The notes under the pieces are model-generated. The model ran no database searches. It had not been told where the DNA came from and saw nothing but the letters and a program-made list of their open reading frames with translations. Below are positions 25,601 through 38,622 of a stretch of 64,000 bases of DNA, piece by piece (the first letter of the stretch is position 1; each line of letters starts with the position of its first letter). Source of the stretch: Trichoplax sp. H2. Lineage: Eukaryota > Placozoa > Uniplacotomia > Trichoplacea. The stretch is taken from positions 339,828 to 403,827 of the forward strand of contig NOWV01000061.1 in NCBI GenBank assembly GCA_003344405.1, in the 5' to 3' direction. A program made the translations under genes and the position numbers.

Positions 25601-28600
25601 TTCAAATCAATGCATTAGTATTTCCTGGGATGTATTTACGAAATAGATTAATTGGTAGATAATTTTCTTTACTGTCAGTAAGGCTAGACAGAAATATATT
25701 AGGCTTTCGTATTAATAACACGATTGATTGTTTATCATTTTTTCAATTTATTATAAATTATCTTCTTGCGGTAAATGTAATTCTCATGAACTGAAGTAGC
25801 CTTAGATTTTAATTAGTAGGTCATAGCTTATAATGGGTATCTATTATTTTAAAATGGTAATACTGGATCATATTTTACCAAAAGCAATAATGTTATGAAA
25901 TTTGTAAGATTGAAATTTGAAGATAGTCATTATAGATACTTCCTCATAATATGCTAAAGTATCTCAAGAATTGGGTCATGAATAAATTATCTAATTAGTG
26001 GTGAATGCTAATAAAAGTATCTAGGAATTTTGCGATGAAACAGCTTAATCGATTAAAATAGAAATCCTTCTCATATGTGTCATAAAATGTTAGGTATTTG
26101 CCGATCGGTGTATTTTCAAACCGCTAAATTGTTCAATTTATTCAATAATTTTGAAAGTAACTATAAATTATACTGGGTAATCCTACTGTAGCTTTGACTA
26201 ATATCAATTCAATTATATCCAATTTTGGTTAATAGGTTTATCTGAAGACTAAATATACTCGTAAATAAATTAAAATGTGTCTTATTTTAGATGGAAATAC
26301 TTGGATGTTTCTGTATTATGATAGTTCCGCAGCTCAATCTGATTTCCTTTTTGAAATCATACCTATATGTATTTTTCTTAAATTCTATTCCTATAGGCGT
26401 AAGTTATCATTTGTTTGTCTTTAATTACTCAAATCTATCGATTTTTACAGTAATAAATAACGTTTCAATGCGCTACTGCGACGTTATCAATTACAAATAG
26501 TTTTGATTTTCTTGACGTAATTTGACTTGACTTATGTTCATCTTTTGTTGATAACAATTACAATCAACTATGATAAATACAATTTTTTGCATTTCGATAC
26601 CCATCTTTTGCTCTCTATTCGTATAAATAAAATGACAGATCAGCATCTAACATATTATAATGACTCTTTAAATTTCATTTCTCATTATTGATTACATCTG
26701 TGCAAGGTTTAGATAGCGATATAAAATTTAGTCTGATGTTTATACTATTTTAGCGGACTAAAGTTATAAGAAAATTATAATATCGTCGATTCCTTACATG
26801 AGATCAAATTGCAAATTTTGATACCTGATCGCTACAACGACATAATTTATGTAAGGACTGAATCATCATTACTAATAGCAATTATACAGTATAATACCTA
26901 TTATGGATTGAACAATATTTAAGACTTTCAAAATTAAAGACCCTAATCAATAGATGGATGATGTTATGGCTTCTTAATTCCCTTTTAAGGATGTGAAATA
27001 TTATCATTACTCTAGCAACCGTGAAATTACACAATCATTGATTAAAAATGAGTTTAACGATTTGAATATCCTTGAAAAATTTTCTGGTGACATTACTAAA
27101 ATAACGATGTGAGCAAAGAATGCTATTAATTATGCTAGATCTACTCTATAAATAATTTCATTTTCTGACTATTGATCTAGCCATACCCAAGCTATTTTAG
27201 AGTTGAGGTTATTTTACTTATTGATTTTGTTATTTTGATAGATCTGGTTATTTCATTAATTATAATATGTTTAAAATATACATGAATTATGTTACTTTGG
27301 CTATACATTTAATTTCTATGAACATGAATGCATTGTGTCACAAATCAGCTTCGTGATAAGGATAACGTAAAATACATCTCTAAATCTCTAAAAATCTGGG
27401 GATTCAGTATCCCTACTCTCAAGAATTTAGACGCCTTTGATTCTACGTTAAACTCAACTAGACAATTGAGAACTACTTTATTCAACTATCTGACCGGATT
27501 ATATACCCTTCTACAGCAGCTACCATTCATGAGTCATCTTATAAAAATACTTAGGTGAGAACATCTACTAACTAATTTTTCACAGTCGGACTACAATATG
27601 TCCATTCACAGAATCATTTCAGTGCATATTACAGCACAGCATTAAATTTACTGTAACACATTTATAATTAGAGTAATTCCTATTGTAAGTAACTAGTTAT
27701 AATATATTATCACTATATTATATTCACCAAATTTAGATAGCTATTTCTTCACGGTAGTTCGTACCGTGACAATTTGCAACCATCATTATTCCTATGATAA
27801 TACAAGTTATATCTAAGATTATACTATTAAAAAGAAGTAAACGTTTTCTCATCGATTATTGCATATATAGATTATCATTTACCAGTTTCCCTAAGAATTG
27901 TAAGACTACTAACGTATTCTAATCATCAAGATTAGTATTAGATTTTGATATTTTAATGACGTCATAAATTCATGTTAATACCCTCTAAAGCTTAGAACGG
28001 AAAGCTATTATAGATATCAACATAATCAATATATTCAAATCTAGCTATCAATCACTAATAGAACACTAAAGAATGGACAATAAGTAGCGGTTATGGGAAG
28101 GGTTATGTTTATGAAACAGCTTGCTGAGTAATATGTTATTATGGCAATGTAAAATAGAGGATTATGATAATAGGAAGATGAAACAAAAACATTGTCTCGA
28201 ACAATTGAACATGAAAATTTCACATCGTCATTTTACCAACTGGCCAGTTGCTATTGTTTAAATCTCTAAATTTCTGTTATTTTATGATGGTTATATATAC
28301 CTAAAAAGGCGTTGTCATACGTAATATTTGCCATAAAAGTAATTCTATCAAATTAACTTAAGCCAAGATAGGTAGTATTACCTAGAACTGATACAAATAC
28401 TAATAGAAATTTACAAAATATGCTACCCAATTTCTAGCTATCGTACAGATATAGCGATAAAAGCCTGCTCTTCACTTAAAAGCTTTATTACAAATCTAAA
28501 GATCGGCTAAGAGATTAAGGTATGTTATTTATGTCATATTATTAAACTCATATCATGTCTCAAAACTGAAGTATTTTTCTAGTTGATATACTTTATAACC

Positions 28601-31600
28601 ATTTAATTACGCCTCAAGATGTGTCCTGTAAACACTTTTTATAAATAAAGCTGCGATAGATTTTGAATTAAAACAATTTTAATGCTACTGCAAGTAAATG
28701 ACGTTGCAGTAAATTAGGATATTACTTATACGCTGGTCTTCCTAAAATTATGAAGCAGCTTTAAGATTTGATGTCACGTTCTGATTTACCTAAACAATCA
28801 TTCGAATAGACAAGACAACACAATTTGGATATTAGCGAATCCTGTCAAAGACCTATACCACAAAAATTACAATATTTTCTGAACGGGTAAAATTGAAGAC
28901 TCGTATTAACTCTGAATACCCTTTCATATAGCGAATACAGTATCTTAATTAAAAGTTTGATCTTTATCTTTTTACAGAATCTGTGTTATAATTTCTAATA
29001 TCCCTTCGTACCTATAGATCTATTAAGATCGACCTCAAATATTTATGCTATTGCTGAGCAAATACATCAATGCTATAATAAAAAAATATGTCTTGTCCAC
29101 TATAGAGTCTATATTGCTATATCACTAGCATCGTTTAAACCAAATACACTAAATTTGTCTAAATTGAAATCAAACATCACCGTGTATTTTAAAATCAGTT
29201 TAGAATACCGTGGCGTAACGGTGATATTTAATGATGAAACAGTTTCTTGTTGATCAAATGAAAATTTATCACGGTTCGTATTAATTTAGACTCTAGTCAG
29301 GGATACTACTGTATTATTATCGATCACAGCAGGTCTACTTGCAATCAAACTGTTACGTTTAGGTGATTTTAGGTGGAATAAGACTATGTGTGTACAGCTG
29401 TTTTTACGGTAGTAAATTCATCTTAATTCGTTTTACATAGTACATATTTTCACCGTTAATCGACTATCGAAATCCAGTCACAGATAAAACCTGTGCTTTA
29501 CTTCTAGCCAATGTGAAGACAATTAATAGTTAATTTAAGACTTACATTTCTTTTGTAAGACTTACATTTATTCACATGATGAGACATGAGACTGTTGTAG
29601 ACATCAGTATGATGGTGAATTTTGATGTCTTATTAACCATAAATTATACATGAGGAATTTAATCAGTCGGATTTCTCATTTATTGGTCAAATACTATGAT
29701 CTTCAGTAATTTGTTATTAATATATTAGATATAAAATTTTTATGTGACTACCAATACAATAGTTGTCGCAGTTGATTATCATTTAACCATATAATCCCAT
29801 GGTTAGGAGTTAGCAGTTGGTCCAACGTTTTCATTCTTTTATGGCAGCAATGCTTGAACATAATTTGAAGGGAATGATAGTGTTATAGCTTATGCCACGG
29901 TAATTACTACTAGTCAATAGAAGCGAGATCATTAGAAAGGATATAGCTAATTAACTAAATAAAATCTCAAAGAATCCGTTAATAATAGCAAAATGGAAAA
30001 TACTGTAAACCTGAGTGAAAATAATTAAATAGTGTCTAGGTGGTCTAATACTTATAGCAATCGAATAAATCAATCTCGTAAAAACAAATTATTCGGGTAT
30101 TATCCGTATTCGCCAAAGCTGCTTGATATTTTCAAATTGCTACTGAAGTTCGATCACTAAATGAGCAATTTAGAGAGAAACTCATCATAGACTGAATAAC
30201 GTCCGATAGCTAGAAATACGCGAATATAGTAATGTTCTAACTTAACATCAGTAGATGCCTGTGCAGATATATCAAGCTATTCTAAGTCTTCAATAAACCT
30301 CAAGGTAGGTAAAGTTTTAAAGGTGATGTGGTGATAAAAATTAATTACTTGTATTAAAAAATCTTAAATTGAAAATTCTTCGAATTGGTTAAATTAGAAA
30401 CAAATACGGTGTGTAGCATCCGCAAAATGAAATTTGAAACGCTATGTAGTCTATATTAGGGTATTTTAGTAATATTTTATTGTGAAACTGTAATTCTTAA
30501 ATTTTTTTAAATGTAATATCAGGAAGGGTGATGAGAATTCAATAACGCAAACATAAATACGATAAACAAAGAACATCATTAGAAGGACTATAAAGATAAC
30601 TGTTTTTAGTACCATGCGTATTGAAAAGATCTTCCTATATTTAATAACACGCGTATCTCAGCTCAAAATTATCTTCATCATGAGAAAATGGTCACAAAAT
30701 TGATACCGATAATATTGCAATATAACTATCGACAATCGTGATAAATAAAGTAATGATCCTAAATAGTTTGTTTCAAGTGAGATATCGATGAATCGAAATA
30801 GCGAATATCAACTGAGTGATTTCTTAAGAAACAATTTTTAATTTACCGTTTATAACTCAATCGTGTTAGGAATCCTGTATTGATACTGATTTAGCCAAAG
30901 TATTATTGTTAATGGGGTGAGTATGTAATAAACTGCCGCTTCAACCTATATTAGCCATCATCTATAATTACTTTGCTAAACAGAATACCCTACATCATAT
31001 TACTACTACAATTAGCCGAAATTACTACGGAACAATACAGCGAAAGGTCGATAGAATTTGCTAGAATAATTAATCTACAAGACGATTTCTACTGCACGCT
31101 AAGTGGACCAGTAAACCAAACAATATTTTATCTTCGTAACGGTGGTATAGTTGAAATATTGTAGTTACTAATTATAAAAATTCCTAGATTGATTTTTCTA
31201 GAGTGAAAGTGCCAAGAATTTTGTGTAAAGAGCGCCGATAACGTTAATAGTAAATTATAATAGCATCAATATAATGTTGTTAATCCAAGACTACTTGAAA
31301 TAGCAATTAAGAAGCAATGGTGTAATCTACGATTAAGTATTTCTTGCTTAGATCGTATTCATTGGCAAAGTAAGAGGAAAGGGCTATCATCGGGATATAT
31401 AAACTTTTTATTGGTGTATCATACTCAAATGACCCATTAAATTAAGTTGAAAACTTGTTAATAGAATAGTTTTAGAAATTACTCCTGATACACAAGTTAA
31501 ACATAAACATTGCTTAGTAATTTTCAATGCTTTTATATCAGGGTAAAACTTTGATTACATATAATAATGTGAGAATATCAATACTCATTATTCCAATAAT

Positions 31601-31855
31601 ATTTCTTACTACTAAATGCACAGCATAATAAACGAGAAAAAGTATTACTAAAAGTATGAAAATGAAATTTAATTTTACTTGAGCAAATTGGAAGATGGTC
31701 AATAGTGTAGGCATAGTAACTAAGACACTTCAGTTTTCCCTAGAATAACGTAATTATTCCATGAACATGTGTATTTGCCTATTTATTCATGTGGTTTGAT
31801 TCGTTTATGTAATATTAGAGTTCCATGTATTTCTTTTGAAAAAGAAATAGCCTTT

Positions 31856-32274
31856 TGTAAGACAGTGTAATATTATATTCTAAGTTGATGATATATTTAG
31901 TAATGTCTACCGTAGGTGTTGTGTTCAACATGTGATAGATATACTCGTTAGAAGCTTAAGTATTAAATATAGCTAGCTTAGTAGCTGTAATCCTTTTGAA
32001 GAGGAGCGCTACAGTGCTCACACTAGAGCTTCACATGAAAGGTGTAAACTAGCCTGTATTTGAGATGCTAATACTGAAGTGTGTAGTAAGTAAGGTGCTA
32101 AGACTGTAAACGCGGAAAGGTATATAAGCGAGTAGTTTAGTATAGTAAGTTAGTTCTTTCTCGTTAGAGGTCCTCAGCTAATTGATTACGTTGTATCTTC
32201 GTAAACGAGGTTTTGTTCAATAAATCTTAATTTACTAAAGTTTTTTTGAAGATTCTTGATGTATCAACCTCACA
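31856..32274 (+). mobile_element. Solo LTR, family 1, copy B, 419 bp, upstream of GPCR copy 2
   Basis: Starts TGTAAGACAGTG and ends CAACCTCACA, with target repeat CCTTT at 31851-31855 and 32275-32279. TATATAA lies at 32121-32127 and AATAAA at 32219-32224. By eye it is about 96% identical to copy C at 47725. It ends 535 bp before the start codon of the receptor at 32809, in the same orientation, so it could supply a promoter; that is inference only. Confidence 0.95.
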
Positions 32275-32279
32275 CCTTT

Positions 32280-32593
32280 TTAAATTCGAAAATTTTTCTG
32301 GCGTTAAACATCTACTACCCTAGACTTATTTGTTTCAGAATAATATTTCCTTTAGACAGAGTAGTCCTAGCTCCTAATGAATATCATTTTATATTAATGT
32401 GCTTGTATTTCTTTACAATCATTACAGATGCTCATTTCTAGATATCACTTCTTACTGGTGTTACACAATAAACAACTTCAGCGAAAACGTCCAATCTCTT
32501 CTTTAATCATTTTTGTCTGACTAATTTTAGTATTCAAACAGTGACATCTCTCATTTAATAAATTTGCTATCGTCACAATTAACAAAAAATGTA
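32280..32593. other. Non-coding sequence between LTR copy B and GPCR copy 2
   Basis: AT-rich, with a 61-codon open frame at 32256-32441 that starts inside the LTR and shows no motif. It may be 5' untranslated region or promoter of the receptor gene. Confidence 0.35.
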
Positions 32594-32718
32594 TTAATTA
32601 TATATTTATATATCTCAGACTGGAATACATACCGAATGTCATATTGCTATAATTAATATTAAAATATGTTAATTATATGTATGCATCTTAGATTGGAGCA
32701 CATGCTAAATATCATCAA
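32594..32718. repeat. Diverged tandem repeat, period about 75 bp, upstream of GPCR copy 2
   Basis: TTAATTATAT followed by a CTCAGACTGGAATACAT-type stretch at 32594 is repeated at 32669 as TTAATTATAT and CTTAGATTGGAGCACAT. Both units then contain a TGTCAT or TATCAT end. The two copies are recognisable but clearly mutated. They lie 90-215 bp before the receptor start codon. Confidence 0.6.
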
Positions 32719-32808
32719 CTAAAGCCCATAAAACTGACGAAAATAGCCAGACTCGATCCGGTTGCAAGGTGAACTTTCTTCTAGCCCATACAAGATTATT
32801 AGAATAAA

Positions 32809-34005
32809 ATGGAGTGGAATTCTACATCAGCATGGCAGACAGTCACTGTTTTAGATCAATCTAAGCTTAACGGCGATACCAATACTAGCAATGATACAGT
32901 TCTGTTGCATGTTGGTTTTGTGGGTATTTATAGTGCGTTGGGCTTATTTGGATTTATATCCAATTTGACCATAATGTTATTAATCTCATGTGTTAAAGAA
33001 TTGAAAACGCCTAGTAATTTGCTACTGCTTAACCTAGCTTTTGCCGGTTTAATTGTATCTGTCTTTCATATTCCATGGTTTATATTAACTCAACATGTTA
33101 CTCAAAATGTTTGGTTATTTGGTGAAGCTATGTGCATCATTTATAATACCGTCAATTTATTATCCATTCATTTAATTTCCTTTACACAAGTTGCAATATG
33201 TATTAATCGGTATCAAGGCTTAAATAATGTGCTAAAATTCAAGTTAAAATTAAATAATCGTCGTGCCTTTTATGTTATTTGTACAATATGGATTTGTGCA
33301 TTAGGTATGTGCATTCCTTACTTGCTTTACTTGCGTGTTGTAACTTATCAACAAGATACGCAATATTGTATTTTACTTATACCAAGAACCCCTATTGATT
33401 TTAATATTGATGGTAAATATGTTAGCATAATTTACTTTATCTACGCTATCGTTTATCTAGTCGTTGCTTATACAGTACCATTTCTAACTATGACTGTCTT
33501 GTATACCTTAACAATTCGTTACTTAAAACGTACCAAGTTTCGGCATTTTACGTCATCTCATTTTCGACGTCAACAGCTACAACGTTATGAACCAGAATAT
33601 CGCATTCGATCATTTTCCGAGATTAATACACAACATCGAGAACGTGTTGCCAACATATTTTTCGCTTGTGTTGTGCTGTTTGTGGCATGTAATTTGCCTT
33701 ATGTTATCTATTTATTGCTATTTATTATTCACGTCGTATCGCGGCGCGATTTCGTCAGCATTAAAAATTATTTGGCAGTGATACAAATGTTTGCTATCGT
33801 CTCTAATGCTATCTTGTATGGTTATTTCAATACTGGTATACAAAAGCAATGCCTACCATTTCGGAAATATATTATTGGTCAAGAAGCGAGTAACAAGACT
33901 TACCAAAGTGCAAAATATGGCGAAACCGATCGTAGCAATCTTAGTAAAGCTAACCAGTTAAATTGTGCACCTAAAGAATGTATTATTCGAGAAGCAACCG
34001 TGTAG
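32809..34005 (+). CDS. Orphan rhodopsin-family (class A) GPCR, intronless, copy 2
   Basis: A 398-residue single-exon receptor with seven membrane segments. N-glycosylation sites in the N-terminus include NST at 4-6, NTS at 25-27 and NDT at 28-30. Landmarks: Asn52 (1.50), Cys109 and Cys187 (extracellular disulfide), NRY 133-135, Trp161 (4.50), Pro224 (5.50), CNLP 294-297 and NAILY 333-337. As in its relatives, Gly80 replaces Asp 2.50, Asn295 replaces Trp 6.48 and Ala334 replaces Pro 7.50. The third intracellular loop is the longest of the four and rich in Arg and His. The region before TM5 keeps the family signature DFNIDGKYVS. The ligand cannot be inferred. It is close to copy 1 (shared VAICINRYQG and LYGYFNTGI). 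Confidence 0.93.
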   Translation: MEWNSTSAWQTVTVLDQSKLNGDTNTSNDTVLLHVGFVGIYSALGLFGFISNLTIMLLISCVKELKTPSNLLLLNLAFAGLIVSVFHIPWFILTQHVTQNVWLFGEAMCIIYNTVNLLSIHLISFTQVAICINRYQGLNNVLKFKLKLNNRRAFYVICTIWICALGMCIPYLLYLRVVTYQQDTQYCILLIPRTPIDFNIDGKYVSIIYFIYAIVYLVVAYTVPFLTMTVLYTLTIRYLKRTKFRHFTSSHFRRQQLQRYEPEYRIRSFSEINTQHRERVANIFFACVVLFVACNLPYVIYLLLFIIHVVSRRDFVSIKNYLAVIQMFAIVSNAILYGYFNTGIQKQCLPFRKYIIGQEASNKTYQSAKYGETDRSNLSKANQLNCAPKECIIREATV

Positions 34006-35876
34006 CAATGGAGGATACAGTTGTAAATCATTGCAGTTTATCTTATCATTACGAAATTATCTAGCCTGTTGATATTAATTCTAGGCTATACTCGTCTATT
34101 GGTGGCAACGATATTAACATGTTGTCCTACTATGGATAGCATTCCGAATACTAGCAGAGGCGGAGATCTTAAATGATTCTAGTTATTTATTTAAAAAATT
34201 ATTATAGCATCATGGAAAAGTAAACCATCGAGCTTTATCTATAATACGAAACTATGGTCTAAGATAAGTTGTATTGTCTTCTTCACATACCTCTTTCTGG
34301 ATTTTTGGTAATTAAGAAGAGATTTTACTTTAAAATATGGAAACAATGTAAAGAACTTTATCTGACTTACCTTAATTAACTTCAAGATCCATTTTATCTT
34401 TTCATCCAATAAGAAACTTTAATGGTATCAAAGTAGTGCGAGCTGCTGATACGGTAGTTAAATACGAGAATATGTCTGTTCCGATAGAGAATGTCAATAT
34501 TATAAATTCAGGATTTCAAAATGCGTTAACTTGGTATGAAAATCAGTAAATTTAAAAAATCAGTATTGTAAAATATATGTATAAAATGGGTGTGAATATT
34601 CATGAGGTATAGCTGCTAAATGTGCAAATTTATGAATTTTATGTGCGTTATGAGTATTCCTCAAGACTCAACTTGGCATATGGAGATCTTAATTTTTAGC
34701 TATAATTTTAAAGTATAATTCTTTGGCTAATACCTCGATTACTCTTAATTATTCTACGGAAACAGGTTTTACTTCAATTTATATTTGTTTCCGATATTGA
34801 AAGTATATTTGTGACTACAACATTTGCTTTTAATTTCAAATCGCGTTTTCAGTAATGTTGATAACTTATTGGTTTCAAGGTCTACCGGTGATCACTGTAA
34901 AATCGTAGCATGTATTACCGTAATTATTCTTATATACAGTTTCTGAACAGCTTTGTCAGATTTGTGTAAGAAAAGGATACAATCTACACCTATACTATTT
35001 ACTTTAGGAACATGTTGGAGTTTGACTGCGAGTAGAGACCATTATAGGCAGGGATGCTTGACAAAAGCATTTGTATTAATTAGCAGCTTTTATTAATAGC
35101 ATGATTGCTCTTCGTACAACGTAAGAAAGCTCCATCGCGATGTTTTAACCAAAATTAATTAGATGCTAGGCTGCATTATTACTCACGCAAGTATTTTACT
35201 AATTAATAGCAAATACAGAGTATAACCGAATTCAAATTCAAATTACCTTTCCTTAAAAGGGATTTTCATCCTTAACTCTAAAAGAATATTATTAAGATTG
35301 ACGTTGCTAAAGTAATAACATATGGTATGAATATAACTACAATTATCGATTGGATGTTTAATTGCGTAATTCAGTCCTTAGATTATAACTGCGATTAAGA
35401 AAATTATACTTTTCCGTGTAAAACTTTATTAAATTATTACGTACCTTGAAAATTAATAACAAATTAATAATAGGGTAGGCCAGATCAAAATAGCGTAGCT
35501 ATTGTCTATACAAATATACGATTAAATTATAGACATAAGCTGAATTTGATCCAATATCTGAAGCAGTATTTCCTGAAATAGAAGTAAAGCAAAAATTTTG
35601 CTGACAAAGTGATTAGTACATTATGAAGTAAAGTCATGACGGAGAGATTTGCGTACGTAATTATTTCAATCGTACCATTTTATGCTCTTATTAATATTCT
35701 ATTCTAGTGTGCAAACACTGTGCGTAAATTTCTATATAGGCTGGTACACTACGATTTGTATAGAATTTTGGAGAGCTTGTTTTGTTTAGCAGCATTGAAA
35801 GAATCCTATTTCTGTTAAGCTACGAAGTCTTTTTAAGAGTAATTGCATGACAACTTCCTGTCGTTGATTAGACTAT
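34006..35876. other. Non-coding interval downstream of GPCR copy 2
   Basis: AT-rich DNA with no frame or repeat I can support. The first few hundred bases should include the receptor's 3' untranslated region. Confidence 0.35.
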
Positions 35877-35881
35877 GTAGT

Positions 35882-36494
35882 TGTCACCCACACGAGTAAT
35901 TCCACTTACTACTCTCTTTTAATGTGAGTGAACAACTAACTTACTAGCTACTTAGTCACAAACTAACTATGGAGAGATACTGTAAGCAAGACTAACAACT
36001 TCCTCACAAGTATAATAAGCGGCTTGTTGTAAGATTAGTTTATGAGCTTTTACTTCTGGTCATGCCACGAGAGTAGAGTACCTTGTCGTACACTAGAGAA
36101 GTATCAACTGAGCGATATATTTTCTGCTCGGGCTTATATACAGTCGCCACATGTAGGTGGTGCAAAGTAGAGAAACACATATAATACAATTTACTCACTA
36201 AGTATGAGAAACAGGATTACAATTATTATATGACTCAGTATGACTCGAGTCAAGGCGTAAACAACATCAATTAATATAAATCGGGTGTAAACAACATCGA
36301 TCAATTATCACCATTATTAGCTAATTAACAACTAGAGGCTCAGCACCACTATATTAATTAACAACATTAATTAATAGCAACTCTTACCGGTGCTAATAAT
36401 TAATCTAGATTTTTCAATTAATACTTCAAGTAATAAATAATTTTATAGAGACTAATAAACTAATTTACAAGATACGATGACTAGTATCGTAACA
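35882..36494 (-). mobile_element. Solo LTR, 613 bp, minus orientation
   Basis: TGTCACCC begins and TCGTAACA ends the plus-strand sequence, flanked by GTAGT at 35877-35881 and 36495-36499. Read on the minus strand it runs TGTTACGA to GGGTGACA, the same end pattern as the LTR at 7514. A minus-strand TATATAA is at 36134-36140, with a variant ATTAAA signal (plus-strand TTTAAT) at 35918-35923 farther along. No internal coding sequence is present. Confidence 0.75.
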
Positions 36495-36499
36495 GTAGT

Positions 36500-37982
36500 G
36501 TATATACACGGTATGACCTATTGCGTGATCTATAACATTTTTATTGATAGTTATATAGCAGTATATAAGCGTAATTAAAACAAAAACATTTTTGAGCATT
36601 CTTAATTCGAGGTAATAGCTTACCGTGTCTGATTTTGTAAATGCATAAATGAACTTTCAACAGCACTGCTATATTTATTATAGAGTTATTAGATGTAAAA
36701 CTGGTTGAAATATCTGAATAGACAAGATATCCAGTATTTGATGAGCATCATGAACAAAATTGATGAACACCATTAAGTAATCAGTTCGTCTGTTCGAAAA
36801 CGTTATCAAAATCGAAAGATAACTAAAGTTAAATCATTGTATTCAGGTATCTACGTGTCCTCTCATCTTAATTTTAAAGCAGAGAAATTTTAATTTTTTG
36901 GCACTGGAGAGAAGGTCAAGAGAATTTTACAAAGATTTTATTGAAGAGTACTTAACAAGCTATTGGATATTAAATTACCGTTTTATAGTTCTTACTCGTT
37001 AGGAAAGATAGTAATAATGTTCTCGATTAATAATTTTAGATTATTACGATAGTGAAAAAAATTATTTCTGCAGATTTGGTTTTAAAAGCAGATATTTTCA
37101 TTATATTTATATTACAATTGAATATTAGCTAAAAATATATTGAATTTTCTATACAAATAAATTAATGGATTTATTTTAAAACTATTGTATAGCAAGCCTG
37201 CTAAAAAATGATCGCTTTACCGCAAGCATAACTTGAATCACTTCCTGTTTACCATGACATCGCTAATTTATCAGTATGAATAATTAATTATTGTAATGTA
37301 CAAGTATATTTAGAAATTAGAATTTTGGATAGTTGCTACATGAAAATGAATCTTACTATCGTGAGATATAATTAAATTTAGTGCAATAGTTAATGGTATA
37401 TTAAATAAAATATTTAAATATATATGTTACAATTATGAAATTTACTGTATTTTAACAAAGTAAATTTTTATTATTAACTATCCACTATCACTGGAGACTA
37501 GATCAATGTAATGGAGCATGTTTAATCATTTAAATTAATGAAAGATGTTATCGTAATGTACATTAAGTATTAATTTGATTCAAAATTGGAATATTTTATC
37601 AATAGAAAGGGAAAAATTTACACTACAAAATGTAAAAGTTACAATGATTATTTACTAAAAAGTTTGAGTAAAAAAGCTTGCAAATACTTTGATTTCTCGA
37701 GTTATGTTGTGAGCATACAAAAAGTCAAGCTATTGAATAATTTATTGTTACTTTTTTAAGCTAGTTGACAGATTTTACACTCGTATAGCTTTACGTCAGA
37801 AGTACAGCTTGATAACATAATATGTACAGGACTTACTAGCAGTTACTAGATAATTTGAAATTGTGCTTATATCCTGGAACGGTTACCTCATTATGATAAA
37901 TAATACTGTATATTCGCTACAATAATTACACTAGCAGGATTTGAACACTCAACTACTGAGTACCTATCACAATATTATATAC
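36500..37982. other. Non-coding, AT-rich
   Basis: No gene, RNA or repeat structure that I can support. Confidence 0.35.
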
Positions 37983-37987
37983 GCGCC

Positions 37988-38617
37988 TGTAACAGTGTTA
38001 TATACTGGATTAGAGTAGAAATATCTATGTTAGGATAATTTTGTTAGCCTATCCTTATTTAGTTAACTTCTAATTTGGATATACTGTGTTTTAATATAGC
38101 TCTGACTTTTTATAACAGTGACACTTATACACATACTGAAATTAATAATTATAATAGGGAATGCAAATCATCTACTTACAGTTCGAATCATTGTGATTGT
38201 AATTTACTTATGGTAGATTGTAAATTATCGTGGAAATGTTCCGTGATAGAGCATATCGTAATCTGACTATTCTGTATTAGTCACCAGATGTCTATGTTCG
38301 TAAATACTGTTGTCTGCATTAAGGGAACAGTAGCTATAATTAATATCTAATTCAGTAAATGATTCCAAAGTTAATCATACTAACTATGGCTCATGAAATA
38401 TTGAGGAAGAGTATATAAATGCAGTATATCGTGTAATAAAGTCGATTCTTAAACTTAGTGTTTAAGGTAAAATACGAGGCGTTTAAGTCTTTGTGTAGTC
38501 TGCTAGTAGAGCAAGAGTGTTTCTTATAGTGCAGATATGGTTCCTTGATACATAGTTCAAGGAATTGACTTATTGATCGTACATTACCTTATCTTGTTGC
38601 GAAGCTGTTTTGTGACA
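37988..38617 (+). mobile_element. Probable solo LTR, 630 bp
   Basis: Starts TGTAACAG and ends TTTTGTGACA, with TATATAA at 38412-38418 and AATAAA at 38435-38440 in the expected order. The flanks are GCGCC (37983-37987) and GCACC (38618-38622), a 4-of-5 match that would need one later substitution. Ends and length resemble the LTRs at 7514 and 35882. A 63-codon open frame at 38075-38266 lies inside it and is not taken as a gene. Confidence 0.55.
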
Positions 38618-38622
38618 GCACC

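Larger units (their letters stand above)
18687..31850. other. 13-kb stretch without a supported gene
   Basis: I looked for exons bounded by splice signals, GPCR motifs and long frames, and found none I can support. The longest open frames are 60-76 codons. One at 27328-27558 starts with ATG and has mixed codon use, and one at 30973-31164 has a hydrophobic start but no ATG; both are within chance for this composition. A perfect 10-bp-arm hairpin lies at 21879-21903 (arms AGATGGAAAA and TTTTCCATCT). Confidence 0.4.

Noticed and set aside
27328-27558. 76-codon plus-strand frame starting with ATG
   Set aside because: Mixed codon use is suggestive, but there is no recognisable motif and no splice context; left as unproven.
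30973-31164. Frame with a hydrophobic start resembling a signal peptide followed by FYCTLSGPVNQT
   Set aside because: It has no ATG, and neither an upstream nor a downstream exon could be found, so an Ig-like exon is only a guess.
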